Below, piece after piece: positions 17,655-25,988 of a stretch of 64,000 nt of DNA. The notes below the pieces were generated by a model. The model had not been told where the DNA came from. It ran no database searches and worked only from the letters and a program-made list of their open reading frames with translations. The DNA comes from Cryobacterium sp. MP_M3 (GTDB lineage Bacteria > Actinomycetota > Actinomycetes > Actinomycetales > Microbacteriaceae): NCBI RefSeq assembly GCF_015752155.1, contig NZ_JADOVI010000004.1, forward strand, positions 1 through 64,000. Reading direction: 5' to 3'. Within the stretch, counting starts at the first letter, position 1. Every line of letters begins with the position of its first letter. The position numbers were made by a program, and so were the translations under genes.

Positions 17655-18899
17655 CTAAGCGACATCGTCGACACCCTCATCAAGCTCGACGGCGCTGAGC
17701 GTCAACTCGCCACCATCCGGCGCGAGTCGTTCGAGAATCTCGGCGGTGACCGGGTTGACGCGCTTCGTAGGCTGAACGTAGTAGGTCTCGGTGACCTCCT
17801 TCGAGGCGTGGCCGAGCAGTTCTGCGGCGAGGTCTATGGAGGCTGCCTGGTCGATTGTCGTGGCTACGGTCTTGCGGAATGTGTGCGGGGTGATGTCACT
17901 CAGGTCGAGGTCCTCCGGCAGCCCCGCCGACGCGAGCACGGCGCGAAGCTGGCGGCGCAGATTGTTCGGGGAGATGAACGTGCCGTTGCGGGTGCTAAAG
18001 ATCGGGTGATCGTCAGGCACGTTGCCCAGCATCGCGAGCCGTGAGCGAATGGCTTGGGCCGTGTAGCTCGGCACGGCGATGATTCGCCAGTCCTTCGAGT
18101 GCTTGACCTGAGGCTGCCGGTACAGACTGTGCCCCCTGCGCTGCACGAGCGTTCCGCTGATCGTGACCTCCGGTGGCGAGACGGTCATGTCGACGTCGCA
18201 CTTGCGGATCGCCAGCGCTTCGCCGATGCGCGCAGACGTTCCAAGGATCGTCTCGATGACGTCGGCGAGCTGACCATCGGGCTTGGGACCGTGCACCTTC
18301 TCGCCCGTGCGCCACTTCGCCACGGCGTCACGCAGCCGCGCCAGTTCGGCGTGATCGAGGCTGCGAATCTCCTTGCGCCCGCGCGGAACGGGCGCGGTGT
18401 CGCGCACCGGGTTCTTGCCTACCGCGTCGTGTCGCACGGCGAGATCGAAGACCAGCGCGAGCACGATCTTGGCCCGACGGGCGCGCGACGGATGTTCGGG
18501 GGCCAGCGCCTTCAGGAACCGATCGACGCGGCCGACGGTCAGCTCCCGTAGCCGCAACTGACCGAGCGCCGGGAGCACGACCACCTCCAGACTGCGCTCG
18601 TAGGCATCGAGCGTCTGCGGAGCCTGCCGCCCAGTAACGCGGACCTCCTCCAGCCAGTAGCTCGCGAGGTCGCGCAGGCTGGTGTTGCGATCCAGATCGC
18701 TATCACCCGCTGTGTCCGCTTGCTCGGCGATCTTCGCCTTGAGCGCGTTCGTGGCCTTTGTCTCGCTGGTTGCCGTGGCCTGGATGCGGAGGTAGTCGCC
18801 GTCCATGTCGCGGTAACGCGTGGTGGCCGCATACTTCGCCCCGAGCTTCCTGACCGAGATTGACCCGTAGGTGCCCAGCGGCTGAACAGGGCGGCTCAC
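17655..18899 (-). CDS. int: ICE tyrosine integrase
   Basis: A 414-residue tyrosine recombinase. An N-terminal AP2-like arm-binding part is followed by a SAM-like core-binding domain (about 70-180). The catalytic domain has Arg in SARIGEALAIR (about 225), H-x-x-R in TPHTFRKTV (about 340), LLGHAS (about 362) and the Tyr in ETYYVQ (about 372). GTG at 18899 is chosen because it overlaps the excisionase stop (GTGA), the usual coupling. Located close to tRNA-Lys, it should catalyse integration at, and excision from, the tRNA 3' end. Confidence 0.9.
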   Translation of the reverse strand: MSRPVQPLGTYGSISVRKLGAKYAATTRYRDMDGDYLRIQATATSETKATNALKAKIAEQADTAGDSDLDRNTSLRDLASYWLEEVRVTGRQAPQTLDAYERSLEVVVLPALGQLRLRELTVGRVDRFLKALAPEHPSRARRAKIVLALVFDLAVRHDAVGKNPVRDTAPVPRGRKEIRSLDHAELARLRDAVAKWRTGEKVHGPKPDGQLADVIETILGTSARIGEALAIRKCDVDMTVSPPEVTISGTLVQRRGHSLYRQPQVKHSKDWRIIAVPSYTAQAIRSRLAMLGNVPDDHPIFSTRNGTFISPNNLRRQLRAVLASAGLPEDLDLSDITPHTFRKTVATTIDQAASIDLAAELLGHASKEVTETYYVQPTKRVNPVTAEILERLAPDGGELTLSAVELDEGVDDVA

Positions 18900-19102
18900 G
18901 ACTGCTCCTCCAGCCAGTCGATCACGTGACTCTCGGGGTAGCGCAGCGCACGCCCCACCTTGACCGCGCGAGGACCGACCTTCTGCGTGCGCCACTCGTA
19001 GAGCGTCTTGACCGGCACGCCGAGATAGTCCGAAAGCTGCTGCACCGTGAGCAATCGCTCAAGGCGGCTCGGCGGCTCTGCGAAGGGGCGAGGCTCGTTC
19101 AT
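18896..19102 (-). CDS. xis: Excisionase (MerR/HTH_17 type)
   Basis: A 68-residue winged-HTH protein with the typical excisionase core LLTVQQLSDYLGVPVKTLYEWR and the tail RYPESHVIDWLEE. The ATG at 19102 fits family length. It is the first gene inside the element from the tRNA, overlapping the integrase by 4 nt. It should bend the attachment DNA and bias the integrase towards excision. Confidence 0.8.
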   Translation of the reverse strand: MNEPRPFAEPPSRLERLLTVQQLSDYLGVPVKTLYEWRTQKVGPRAVKVGRALRYPESHVIDWLEEQS

Positions 19103-19261
19103 ACCTCGTAGGTAGGAACGGACTCCCGGCACCACCCGGAAGTGGGCGGGAAACACCCCGAAACAACCGGATGATGACGCCCGCGGAGGGCGTGTCTGCG
19201 GTGGTTTTTGACGAGTTTCTGACGACTTGAGTGTCGCTGAGGGTATGGGTGAAAACATTGA

Positions 19262-19292
19262 AGCCTCGTAGTTGTGAGGTAACTACGAGGCT
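19262..19292 (-). terminator. Perfect 12-bp hairpin downstream of tRNA-Lys
   Basis: AGCCTCGTAGTT and AACTACGAGGCT form a perfect inverted repeat with a 7-nt loop, followed on the minus strand by a T-rich stretch (TCAATGTTTTC). It lies 14 nt past the tRNA 3' end and fits a Rho-independent terminator of the tRNA. Because it is on the element side, it may also be arm-site DNA for the integrase. Confidence 0.55.
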
Positions 19293-19305
19293 CAGGCCCA
19301 GTGAC

Positions 19306-19381
<76 letters not shown>

Positions 19382-19497
19382 GTGTTTCCGGCCCGGGCTG
19401 ACCCGAACCGACTCTAGAGACTAACATCCCGGAGGGCTCCGATGCGAATCGAGACGCAGACCCGCGAGCCGCTCCCGCAATTACTATTCTTGGACGT

Positions 19498-20328
19498 GTG
19501 ACCGAGCCCCGAACGCCTTCCCTGGACGACGACCTTGCCCTCGCGACCCACCTCGCCGACGTGGCCGATGCCATCTCCCGGGAGCGGTTCACCGCCCTGG
19601 ATCTCGTCGTCACCGAGAAGCCGGACCGCACCCCCGTGACGGATGCCGACCAGGCCGTGGAACGCGCCATCCGTGCCGCACTGGCCGAGCACCGTCCGGC
19701 CGACGGCATTCTCGGCGAGGAATACGGCGCCGAAGGCACAACCGAACGGCAATGGATCATCGATCCCATCGACGGCACTGCCGGCTTCCTCCGCGGAATC
19801 CCGATCTGGGGCACCCTCATCTCCCTGGCCGTGGACGGGGTTCCCGTCGTCGGAATGGTCAGCGCGCCGGCGCTCGGCAAGCGGTGGTGGGCGCGCACGG
19901 GCGGCGGCGCCTGGATGACCGACGAGCGCACTCCCGGCGCCGCCCCCGCCAGGCTGCACGTCTCCGGAGTGACAACCCTGGACCACGCCTCGCTCAGCTA
20001 CAACAGCATCCAGCAGTGGGACCAGGCCGGGCAGCTTGATGCGCTCGTCCGGCTCTCCCGGCAGGTCTGGCGCACGCGCGCCTACGGCGACATGTGGTCC
20101 TACATGCTGCTGGCGGAGGGGCTCCTCGACATCGCGGGCGAATTCGACCTCAAACCGTACGACATGGCGGCCCTCGTCCCCATCGTGCAGGAGGCCGGCG
20201 GCCGGTTCACCTCCGTCGACGGCCGGGACGGCCCCTGGCACGGGAGCGCCCTGGCCACGAACGGCCTGCTGCACGAGGCGACTCTGAGCACCCTCGGCCT
20301 CGCTGAACCAGCCCCCCTCGTCCCCTAG
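19498..20328 (+). CDS. hisN: Histidinol-phosphatase (inositol monophosphatase family)
   Basis: A 276-residue protein with the metal-binding motifs of the IMPase superfamily: GEEYG (about 80-84), WIIDPIDGTAGF (about 86-97) and the C-terminal KPYDMAALVPIV (about 220-231). The form IPIWGTLISL and the length match actinobacterial HisN, which removes phosphate from histidinol phosphate in histidine synthesis. Inositol monophosphatase activity is the alternative. The GTG start is only about 116 nt from the tRNA-Lys 5' end, making it the first chromosomal gene beyond the ICE. It overlaps the following lipoprotein gene by 1 nt. Confidence 0.8.
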   Translation: MTEPRTPSLDDDLALATHLADVADAISRERFTALDLVVTEKPDRTPVTDADQAVERAIRAALAEHRPADGILGEEYGAEGTTERQWIIDPIDGTAGFLRGIPIWGTLISLAVDGVPVVGMVSAPALGKRWWARTGGGAWMTDERTPGAAPARLHVSGVTTLDHASLSYNSIQQWDQAGQLDALVRLSRQVWRTRAYGDMWSYMLLAEGLLDIAGEFDLKPYDMAALVPIVQEAGGRFTSVDGRDGPWHGSALATNGLLHEATLSTLGLAEPAPLVP

Positions 20329-20825
20329 TGCCGGCCAGCAGGCATCGCCCGGCGGCGGCCCCGATCTGCGCGCTGATCGGGGCCGCCCTCACCCTGACCG
20401 GCTGCAGCGCGGTCGCCGATCTGCTACCGGCGGCGCCCCCGAGTGCGACCGCCACCACCCGACCGGTCGCCACGCGCATCGCACCGCGCCTGGCGGTCGC
20501 CGATTGCCTGGACGACCTCGACGCCGCCTCCCCCGCCGGATTTCCGATCGTCCCGTGCGCCGCCGCGCACGCCTACGAGGTCTACGCGATCCTTCCCGTC
20601 CCGGGCGAGGACTACCCGGGCGACGACGCGGTCACGGCAGCCGCCGAGTCAGGCTGCGCCACCCGGTTCGATGCCTTCGCGGGAATCGCTTACCGCGGTT
20701 CGGCCCTCGACTTCGCCTACCTCACGCCGACGGATGCGACCTGGGCCGGCGGCCGCGCCGTGACCTGCGTGATCTACGACCCGGCCGGCGCGGTGGCCGG
20801 CACTCTGGCGGGCGCCGGCCGCTGA
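20328..20825 (+). CDS. Lipoprotein, Septum_form-type
   Basis: The 165-residue protein has a lipoprotein signal peptide with lipobox LTGC near residue 26, then a low-complexity linker. A domain with four conserved-looking cysteines follows (ADCLDDL, IVPCAAAHAYEVY, SGCATRF, VTCVIYD). The CxxxHxxEV-like pattern is typical of actinobacterial Septum_form/DUF4190-associated lipoproteins, probably disulfide-bonded outside the membrane. The GTG start overlaps the hisN stop. Exact role unknown. Confidence 0.6.
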   Translation: MPASRHRPAAAPICALIGAALTLTGCSAVADLLPAAPPSATATTRPVATRIAPRLAVADCLDDLDAASPAGFPIVPCAAAHAYEVYAILPVPGEDYPGDDAVTAAAESGCATRFDAFAGIAYRGSALDFAYLTPTDATWAGGRAVTCVIYDPAGAVAGTLAGAGR

Positions 20826-20862
20826 GTGACCGGGACTCCCGAGGGGACCGTACTCTGGAACC

Positions 20863-21318
20863 ATGAGGATCAATGCGTTCACTGACGTGTGCCTGCGGGT
20901 GGCCATGCTGCTGGCCGCCGCGCCGGACGGCGTGCTGCTCACCTCACGCGTGATCGCCGACGGCGTCGACACCCCGTACAACCATGTCAGCAAGGCGATC
21001 ATCCGGCTGCGGGAGCTGCAGGTCGTCGAGGTGGTCCGCGGCCGGTTCGGCGGCGTGCGCATCAGCTCGGCCGGTCTGGAGACCACGGTCGGCGCTCTCA
21101 TGCGCCGACTGGACACCCGTGCCGACGTGGCCGACTGCGAGACCCCCCACGGGGACTGCCCGCTCAGCGGCGGCTGCGGCCTCCGCGCCGCCCTGCGCCG
21201 GGCACGGGAGGCGTTCTACGCCGAACTGGACGACACGACGATCTCCGGCCTCGTGCCTCGTCGAGGGTCCGGACCCGTCGCCCTGACCTTGGGCGCGATG
21301 ATCGGCAACGCACCGTAG
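20863..21318 (+). CDS. nsrR: Rrf2-family nitric-oxide sensor repressor NsrR
   Basis: A 151-residue Rrf2 regulator with an N-terminal winged HTH (first 70 residues) and three cysteines at positions 92, 99 and 105 (DCETPHGDCPLSGGC), the spacing that binds a [4Fe-4S] cluster in NsrR. Nitric oxide destroys the cluster and relieves repression. The gene lies immediately upstream of hmp in the same direction, and an NsrR-like dyad is present between them. IscR or RirA are less likely given that partner. Confidence 0.85.
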   Translation: MRINAFTDVCLRVAMLLAAAPDGVLLTSRVIADGVDTPYNHVSKAIIRLRELQVVEVVRGRFGGVRISSAGLETTVGALMRRLDTRADVADCETPHGDCPLSGGCGLRAALRRAREAFYAELDDTTISGLVPRRGSGPVALTLGAMIGNAP

Positions 21319-21359
21319 AAGCGGGCGGGTTGCGCATCCGTTCGAGCGCCGAAGAAGCA

Positions 21360-21382
21360 AATTGGCATTTCAGATGCTAGTT
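21360..21382 (+). promoter_or_regulatory. NsrR-like operator upstream of hmp
   Basis: A 23-bp imperfect dyad with 11-bp arms and one central base (21371). Its core is GCAT-N5-ATGC, with outer AA and TT ends. This is the layout reported for Streptomyces NsrR sites (as I recall them). It lies 37 bp before the hmp start and just after nsrR, so it would repress hmp until NO is present. Confidence 0.65.
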
Positions 21383-21418
21383 TGAGAGGCACCCCCTCAC
21401 CCCTCTCAAGGAGCCGGC

Positions 21419-22597
21419 ATGCTGTCACCCCAGTCCCTTCCCCTGATCAACGCGACGCTGCCGATCGTCGGTGAACGCATGCCCGGTATCGCCGAGAACT
21501 TCTATGGCCGCATGCTCACCGCCCACCCCGAACTCTTCGACGGCCTCTTCAGCCGCTCGAACCAGAAGAGTGGAACCCAGCAGCAGGCCCTGGCCGGCAG
21601 CATCGCCGTCTTCGCCACCTACCTGGTCAAGAACCCGGACACCACCCCGGAGGCGATGCTCTCCCGGATCGCCCACAAGCACGTCTCCCTCGACATCCGC
21701 CCCGAGCAGTACGACGTCGTCTACCGATACCTCTTCGAGGCCATCGCCGAGGAACTCAGCGACGTGATCACCGCCGAGATCGCCGCTGCCTGGACCGAGG
21801 TCTATTGGCTGATGGCGCACGCCCTGATCAAGATGGAGAAGGGGCTTTACGCCGGCGCGGCCAGCGACAAGCCGCTCGCGCCCTGGGTCGTGACCGGCAA
21901 GGCGGCGGCCGGCACCGACGCGATCACGTTCACCCTCGAGCCGGCCGACGACACCCCGGTCACGCCGAGCCTGCCGGGCCAGTACGTAAGCGTCACCGTG
22001 CGGATGCCGGACGGCATCCGCCAGGTGCGCCAGTATTCCCTCTCCGCGGGGACCGCGACCACCCGGGTCTTCACCACCAAGCTGGACGCCGACGGCGAGG
22101 TCTCTCCCGCACTGCACCGCGACGTGCAGGTCGGCGACACGCTGATCCTGTCGAACCCGTGCGGCGACATCACCCTGGCCGAGGGCGACACCCCGCTCGT
22201 CCTGGCCTCGGCCGGCATCGGCTGCACCCCGAGCGCCTCCATTCTGCGGTCGCTGGTGGAGAGCGCGTCCACGCGCGAGGTGCTGGTCCTGCACGCGGAG
22301 AGTTCCCTGGAGAGCTGGGCGCTGCGGGAACAGATGCGTGAAGACGTCGCGCTTCTCGAGACGGCCGAGCTGGAACTGTGGTTGGAAACCCCGAGTCTCG
22401 ACACCCCGGCCGACGGCACCCACGACGGCTTCATGTCCCTGAAGAACGTGGCGATCCCCGAGAACGCGTCGGTCTACCTGTGCGGCCCGCTGCCGTTCAT
22501 GCGCAGCCTCCGGGCGCAGGCGCTGGAGTCCGGCGTTCCGGCCGAACGCATCCACTACGAGATCTTCGGCCCCGACCTCTGGCTCGCGAGCGTCTGA
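21419..22597 (+). CDS. hmp: Flavohemoprotein, nitric oxide dioxygenase
   Basis: A 392-residue protein with a globin domain (about 1-138; distal Tyr29 in FYGRM and proximal His in IAHKHVSL) and a ferredoxin-reductase domain. The latter has an FAD motif RQYSLS (about 204-209), an NAD site GIGCTPSASIL (about 263-273) and a C-terminal NAD-binding YLCGPLPFM. It oxidises NO to nitrate using O2 and NADH in the cytoplasm. It is a single-gene unit with an upstream NsrR-like operator and a downstream terminator, giving a self-contained NO defence with nsrR. Confidence 0.95.
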   Translation: MLSPQSLPLINATLPIVGERMPGIAENFYGRMLTAHPELFDGLFSRSNQKSGTQQQALAGSIAVFATYLVKNPDTTPEAMLSRIAHKHVSLDIRPEQYDVVYRYLFEAIAEELSDVITAEIAAAWTEVYWLMAHALIKMEKGLYAGAASDKPLAPWVVTGKAAAGTDAITFTLEPADDTPVTPSLPGQYVSVTVRMPDGIRQVRQYSLSAGTATTRVFTTKLDADGEVSPALHRDVQVGDTLILSNPCGDITLAEGDTPLVLASAGIGCTPSASILRSLVESASTREVLVLHAESSLESWALREQMREDVALLETAELELWLETPSLDTPADGTHDGFMSLKNVAIPENASVYLCGPLPFMRSLRAQALESGVPAERIHYEIFGPDLWLASV

Positions 22598-22614
22598 CCC
22601 GTCGCTCCATGACC

Positions 22615-22645
22615 GAAGCCCGCCGGAGTACCGGCGGGCTTCTTT
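22615..22645 (+). terminator. Rho-independent terminator after hmp
   Basis: A perfect 12-bp stem GAAGCCCGCCGG / CCGGCGGGCTTC with a 4-nt loop, ending in TTT, 18 nt after the hmp stop. Confidence 0.85.
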
Positions 22646-22829
22646 CGGATCGCGGCCTCGGCGCGGTCGGCGATACCAGGCTGGCTCACCGTCGCCAACT
22701 GACGCCGCCCGGCCGGTCGAATTCGACGGAAATTGACCACCATAACCTTTTCCCATGGACCCGGACCTAGCCTGCCGAGTAGGCCATCGGGTGTCACCGG
22801 TCGGCCGATCTGACCGAATGAGGTGCATC

Positions 22830-24044
22830 GTGTCCGAGACCGTCGCCCGCAAGGTGGAGCCGTCCTCAAGCCACCCCGCACCCCGAAGGCGGCGGCACCT
22901 CGGCATCGCCGCCCTCGGAGCCGTGGTGGCGCTCGCCCCGGTGCTGTTCCTGTCGGGTCTGCTCGGCGGCGGTGCAGTGAGCGTGCAGGCGGGCAGCTCC
23001 TATCTGCCACAGACCCGCACCTACTTCCTTGGCGCCGACGAGGTCGTCTGGAACTATGCGCCCGCCGGGGTCAACCAGATCACCGGCCAGCCGTTCGACG
23101 CCGACGCGGCGGTCTTCGTGGAGCCCGGTCCGCAGCGCATCGGCAGCAGCTATCTGAAGTCGCTGTACCGGGAATACACGGATGCCTCATTCGGCACGCT
23201 CAAGCCGCGCAGCGACGCGGACCAACACCTGGGGATGCTCGGCCCGGTCATCCGCGGGGTCGTCGGGGACACGATCAAGGTCGTCTTCCGCAACAACCTG
23301 GACCGACCGGCGAGCGTGCACACCCACGGCGTGTTCTACAAGAAGAGCAGCGAGGGAGCGCCATACGACGACGGCACTGCGCCCACAGACAAGGCGGACG
23401 ATGCCGTGCCGCCGGGCGGCACTCACACCTACACCTATGGGGTGCCGGAGCGGGCCGGGCCCGGCCCGATGGACGGCAGCTCGGTGATGTGGATGTACCA
23501 CTCGCACACGAATGAGGTCGCGGATGACTATGCGGGACTCGTCGGACCGATGGTCATCACCAAGGCGGGTGCCGCCCGCCCTGACGGGACCCCGCGCGAC
23601 GTCGACCGGGAGTTCTTCCTCCAGTTCAAGGTCAGCGATGAGAACCAGAGCCCGTACCTGGCCCGCAACATCGCCGATTTCGCCGGGGACCCGGCATCCG
23701 TCAATCCGCAGGATCCGGAATTCGGCGAGAGCAACCTGATGCACTCGATCAACGGCTACGTCTACGGCAACCAGCCGCTCGACACGGTGACCATGAGGAA
23801 GGGCGAACGGGTGCGCTGGTACCTGATGGGGATGGGCACCGAGGTCGACCTGCACACGCCGCACTGGCACGGCAACACGGTCACCGCCCTCGGGATGCGC
23901 ACCGACGTCGTAAACCTCTTGCCGGCCAGCATGATGGTGGCCGACATGGTTCCGGATGACGCCGGTACCTGGCTGTTCCACTGCCACGTGAACGACCACA
24001 TCACCGCGGGCATGTTGACCCGCTACCGGGTGCTCCCCCGGTAG
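22830..24044 (+). CDS. Secreted multicopper oxidase, ceruloplasmin-like
   Basis: The protein has about 404 residues from the GTG at 22830 (AGGTG upstream); an ATG four codons earlier is possible. An RRRRH-led hydrophobic segment is an N-terminal signal or anchor. All four copper-ligand blocks are present: HTHGVFY, MYHSHTNE, HTPHWHGN and the C-terminal HCHVNDHITAGM, whose Met can be the type-1 axial ligand. The spacing resembles ceruloplasmin/hephaestin-like ferroxidases more than CueO. Likely role is extracytoplasmic oxidation of Cu(I), Fe(II) or similar. It is a single gene between hmp and a converging sulfate permease. Confidence 0.85.
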   Translation: MSETVARKVEPSSSHPAPRRRRHLGIAALGAVVALAPVLFLSGLLGGGAVSVQAGSSYLPQTRTYFLGADEVVWNYAPAGVNQITGQPFDADAAVFVEPGPQRIGSSYLKSLYREYTDASFGTLKPRSDADQHLGMLGPVIRGVVGDTIKVVFRNNLDRPASVHTHGVFYKKSSEGAPYDDGTAPTDKADDAVPPGGTHTYTYGVPERAGPGPMDGSSVMWMYHSHTNEVADDYAGLVGPMVITKAGAARPDGTPRDVDREFFLQFKVSDENQSPYLARNIADFAGDPASVNPQDPEFGESNLMHSINGYVYGNQPLDTVTMRKGERVRWYLMGMGTEVDLHTPHWHGNTVTALGMRTDVVNLLPASMMVADMVPDDAGTWLFHCHVNDHITAGMLTRYRVLPR

Positions 24045-24087
24045 CGGTTCGTTCTCCCCTCGTGGTGCCGACAGCGGTCGGCCCGCG

Positions 24088-25812
24088 TCAGGCGTCTTCG
24101 TCCCAGCGAGTGCCGTCGAGGTCGCCGCGCAGTGTGCCGGTGGCCTCGTCAACGGCCGCTCCCACGGTGTCGGCGAACCGCTCAGGCGGGAACCGTCCGT
24201 TCAGCCCGTAGTCGCGCAGATGGTCCTTCACCGGGCCCTTCATCTCGGCGAAGATGAGGGTGATCCCACGGGAGCTGAGGAAGTCGTCGAGTTCGATCAG
24301 CTCGTCGACGGCGGTCGTGTCGATGTCGGTGATCGGCTCGGCCGCGAGAATGACGGTGTGCACCCCGCCGCCGGCCGCGGTCACCGTCGCCCGCACGTAA
24401 TCGTCGAAGATCCCGCCGTTGGCGAAGAAGAGGGGCGCGTCGAACCGCACGATCACGATGCCCGGCAGTCGCTCACCGTCGGGGTGCCTGGACAGGTCGT
24501 GGTAGCCGCGCAGGCCCCGGATCCTGCCCAGCTCGGCCCGGTACGGCCGCCAGGCATGGCTGACGAAGGCACCCAGCGAGAGCACGATCGCCACCGCGAT
24601 TCCCTCGATCACCCCGACCACCAGCACCGCCAGGAACGCGGCGAGCGAGAGAGCCGCATCGACCTTGTTCATCCGGACGAGCGCGACCAGGCCCCTGACG
24701 TCGATCAGCCCGGCCGCAGCGACCATGACCACGGCCGCGATGGTCGCCGCCGGGAGGTACCCGGTCAGGCCGGGCGCGAGCAGCATGAACGCAAGGATCA
24801 GCACGGCCCCGACCACACCGGTCAACTGGGTGCGTGACCCCGCATTCTCCGCCACGGGCGTGCGCGACGACGACGCCGAGATGGGGAAGCCGCCGAGCAG
24901 CCCAGCGGCGATGTTCGACGCCCCAATCGCCGCCATCTCCTGGCTGCCGTCGACGTTCTCCCCCCGTCGGGCTGCGAACGTGCGCGACAGCACGGCGGTG
25001 TCGGCGAACGCGATGAGGGCGATCCCCAGCGCCGGGGCGATCAACGCGGTGACATCCGCCCAGTCCAGTCCGCCGAGCGCAGGCGCCGGGAGCCCCTTCG
25101 GCAGCGCACCGACCACGCGCACGACATCCTGCAAACTGAAGAGAACGGTCAGGACGGTGGCGATCACCACGGCGACCAGCACCCCGGGGATGCGGGTCCG
25201 GCCCCGGGAGAACAGCACGATCAGGCCCAGTGAACCGAGCCCGAACAGCACGGCGGTCGGGTTGATCCGGCCTTCCACGATGCCGGACACGATGGCGACG
25301 ACATCGCCGTAGGGCGACGCCGACTCGATCGAGAAGCCGAGGAACGCCGGCAGCTGGGAGACGATCACCAGCAAGGCCAGGGCGTTGAGGTAGCCGACCC
25401 GGATCGGCTTCGAGAGCAGGTCGGTCACGAACCCGAGGCGCAGGACCCCGCCGAGGAGCAGAACCAGCCCGACCATGATCGCGAGAAGCCCGGCCAGGGC
25501 GACGGCGCGCCTGTCATCGCCGAGGGAGAGCGGCAGGATCGCGGCCGCGATGATCGGGGCCAGCGCCGAATCGGGGCCGAGAACCAGCACCCGGGACGGC
25601 CCGAATATCGCGTAGGCGGCCAGCGGGATGATCGTGGCGTACAGGCCGGTGGCCGGTGGGAGTCCCGCAACCTCCGCGTAGCCGATGCCCACCGGGATGA
25701 GGAGGGCCGTCAGGACCGCGCCCGCGCGGAGATCCGGAAGCAGCCACGCGCGCCGGTAGCCCAGCGCCGTGTCGATCCCGGGCACCCACCTCCGCAGCCA
25801 CTTCGCAGCCAT
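24088..25812 (-). CDS. SulP-family anion permease with STAS domain
   Basis: The 574-residue protein has about 11-12 membrane segments from residue 28 to about 420, the SulP signature region (IPVGIGYAEVAGLPPATGLY) near the start and a cytoplasmic STAS domain (about 440-545). ATG 25812 is chosen because GGGAGGA precedes it; an earlier GTG would add a non-family extension. It probably imports sulfate or bicarbonate by proton or sodium coupling. It converges on the multicopper oxidase gene and diverges from the beta-propeller phosphoesterase gene. Confidence 0.85.
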   Translation of the reverse strand: MAAKWLRRWVPGIDTALGYRRAWLLPDLRAGAVLTALLIPVGIGYAEVAGLPPATGLYATIIPLAAYAIFGPSRVLVLGPDSALAPIIAAAILPLSLGDDRRAVALAGLLAIMVGLVLLLGGVLRLGFVTDLLSKPIRVGYLNALALLVIVSQLPAFLGFSIESASPYGDVVAIVSGIVEGRINPTAVLFGLGSLGLIVLFSRGRTRIPGVLVAVVIATVLTVLFSLQDVVRVVGALPKGLPAPALGGLDWADVTALIAPALGIALIAFADTAVLSRTFAARRGENVDGSQEMAAIGASNIAAGLLGGFPISASSSRTPVAENAGSRTQLTGVVGAVLILAFMLLAPGLTGYLPAATIAAVVMVAAAGLIDVRGLVALVRMNKVDAALSLAAFLAVLVVGVIEGIAVAIVLSLGAFVSHAWRPYRAELGRIRGLRGYHDLSRHPDGERLPGIVIVRFDAPLFFANGGIFDDYVRATVTAAGGGVHTVILAAEPITDIDTTAVDELIELDDFLSSRGITLIFAEMKGPVKDHLRDYGLNGRFPPERFADTVGAAVDEATGTLRGDLDGTRWDEDA

Positions 25813-25988
25813 GCAGTTCCTCCCACGGCCCATTGTGGCGCATCGGCGTGCATCCATCGCCGACCACTGGGGAATTGGCTCCCGACCTGCGAGATCTTCG
25901 GCCCCGGCTCGCGAAAGTCGTCTGACGTTCATCCGGAGTCTCGACGAACGGCCTCGGGGCGTCGTGCCCCGTTCCTACCGTGGGGACC

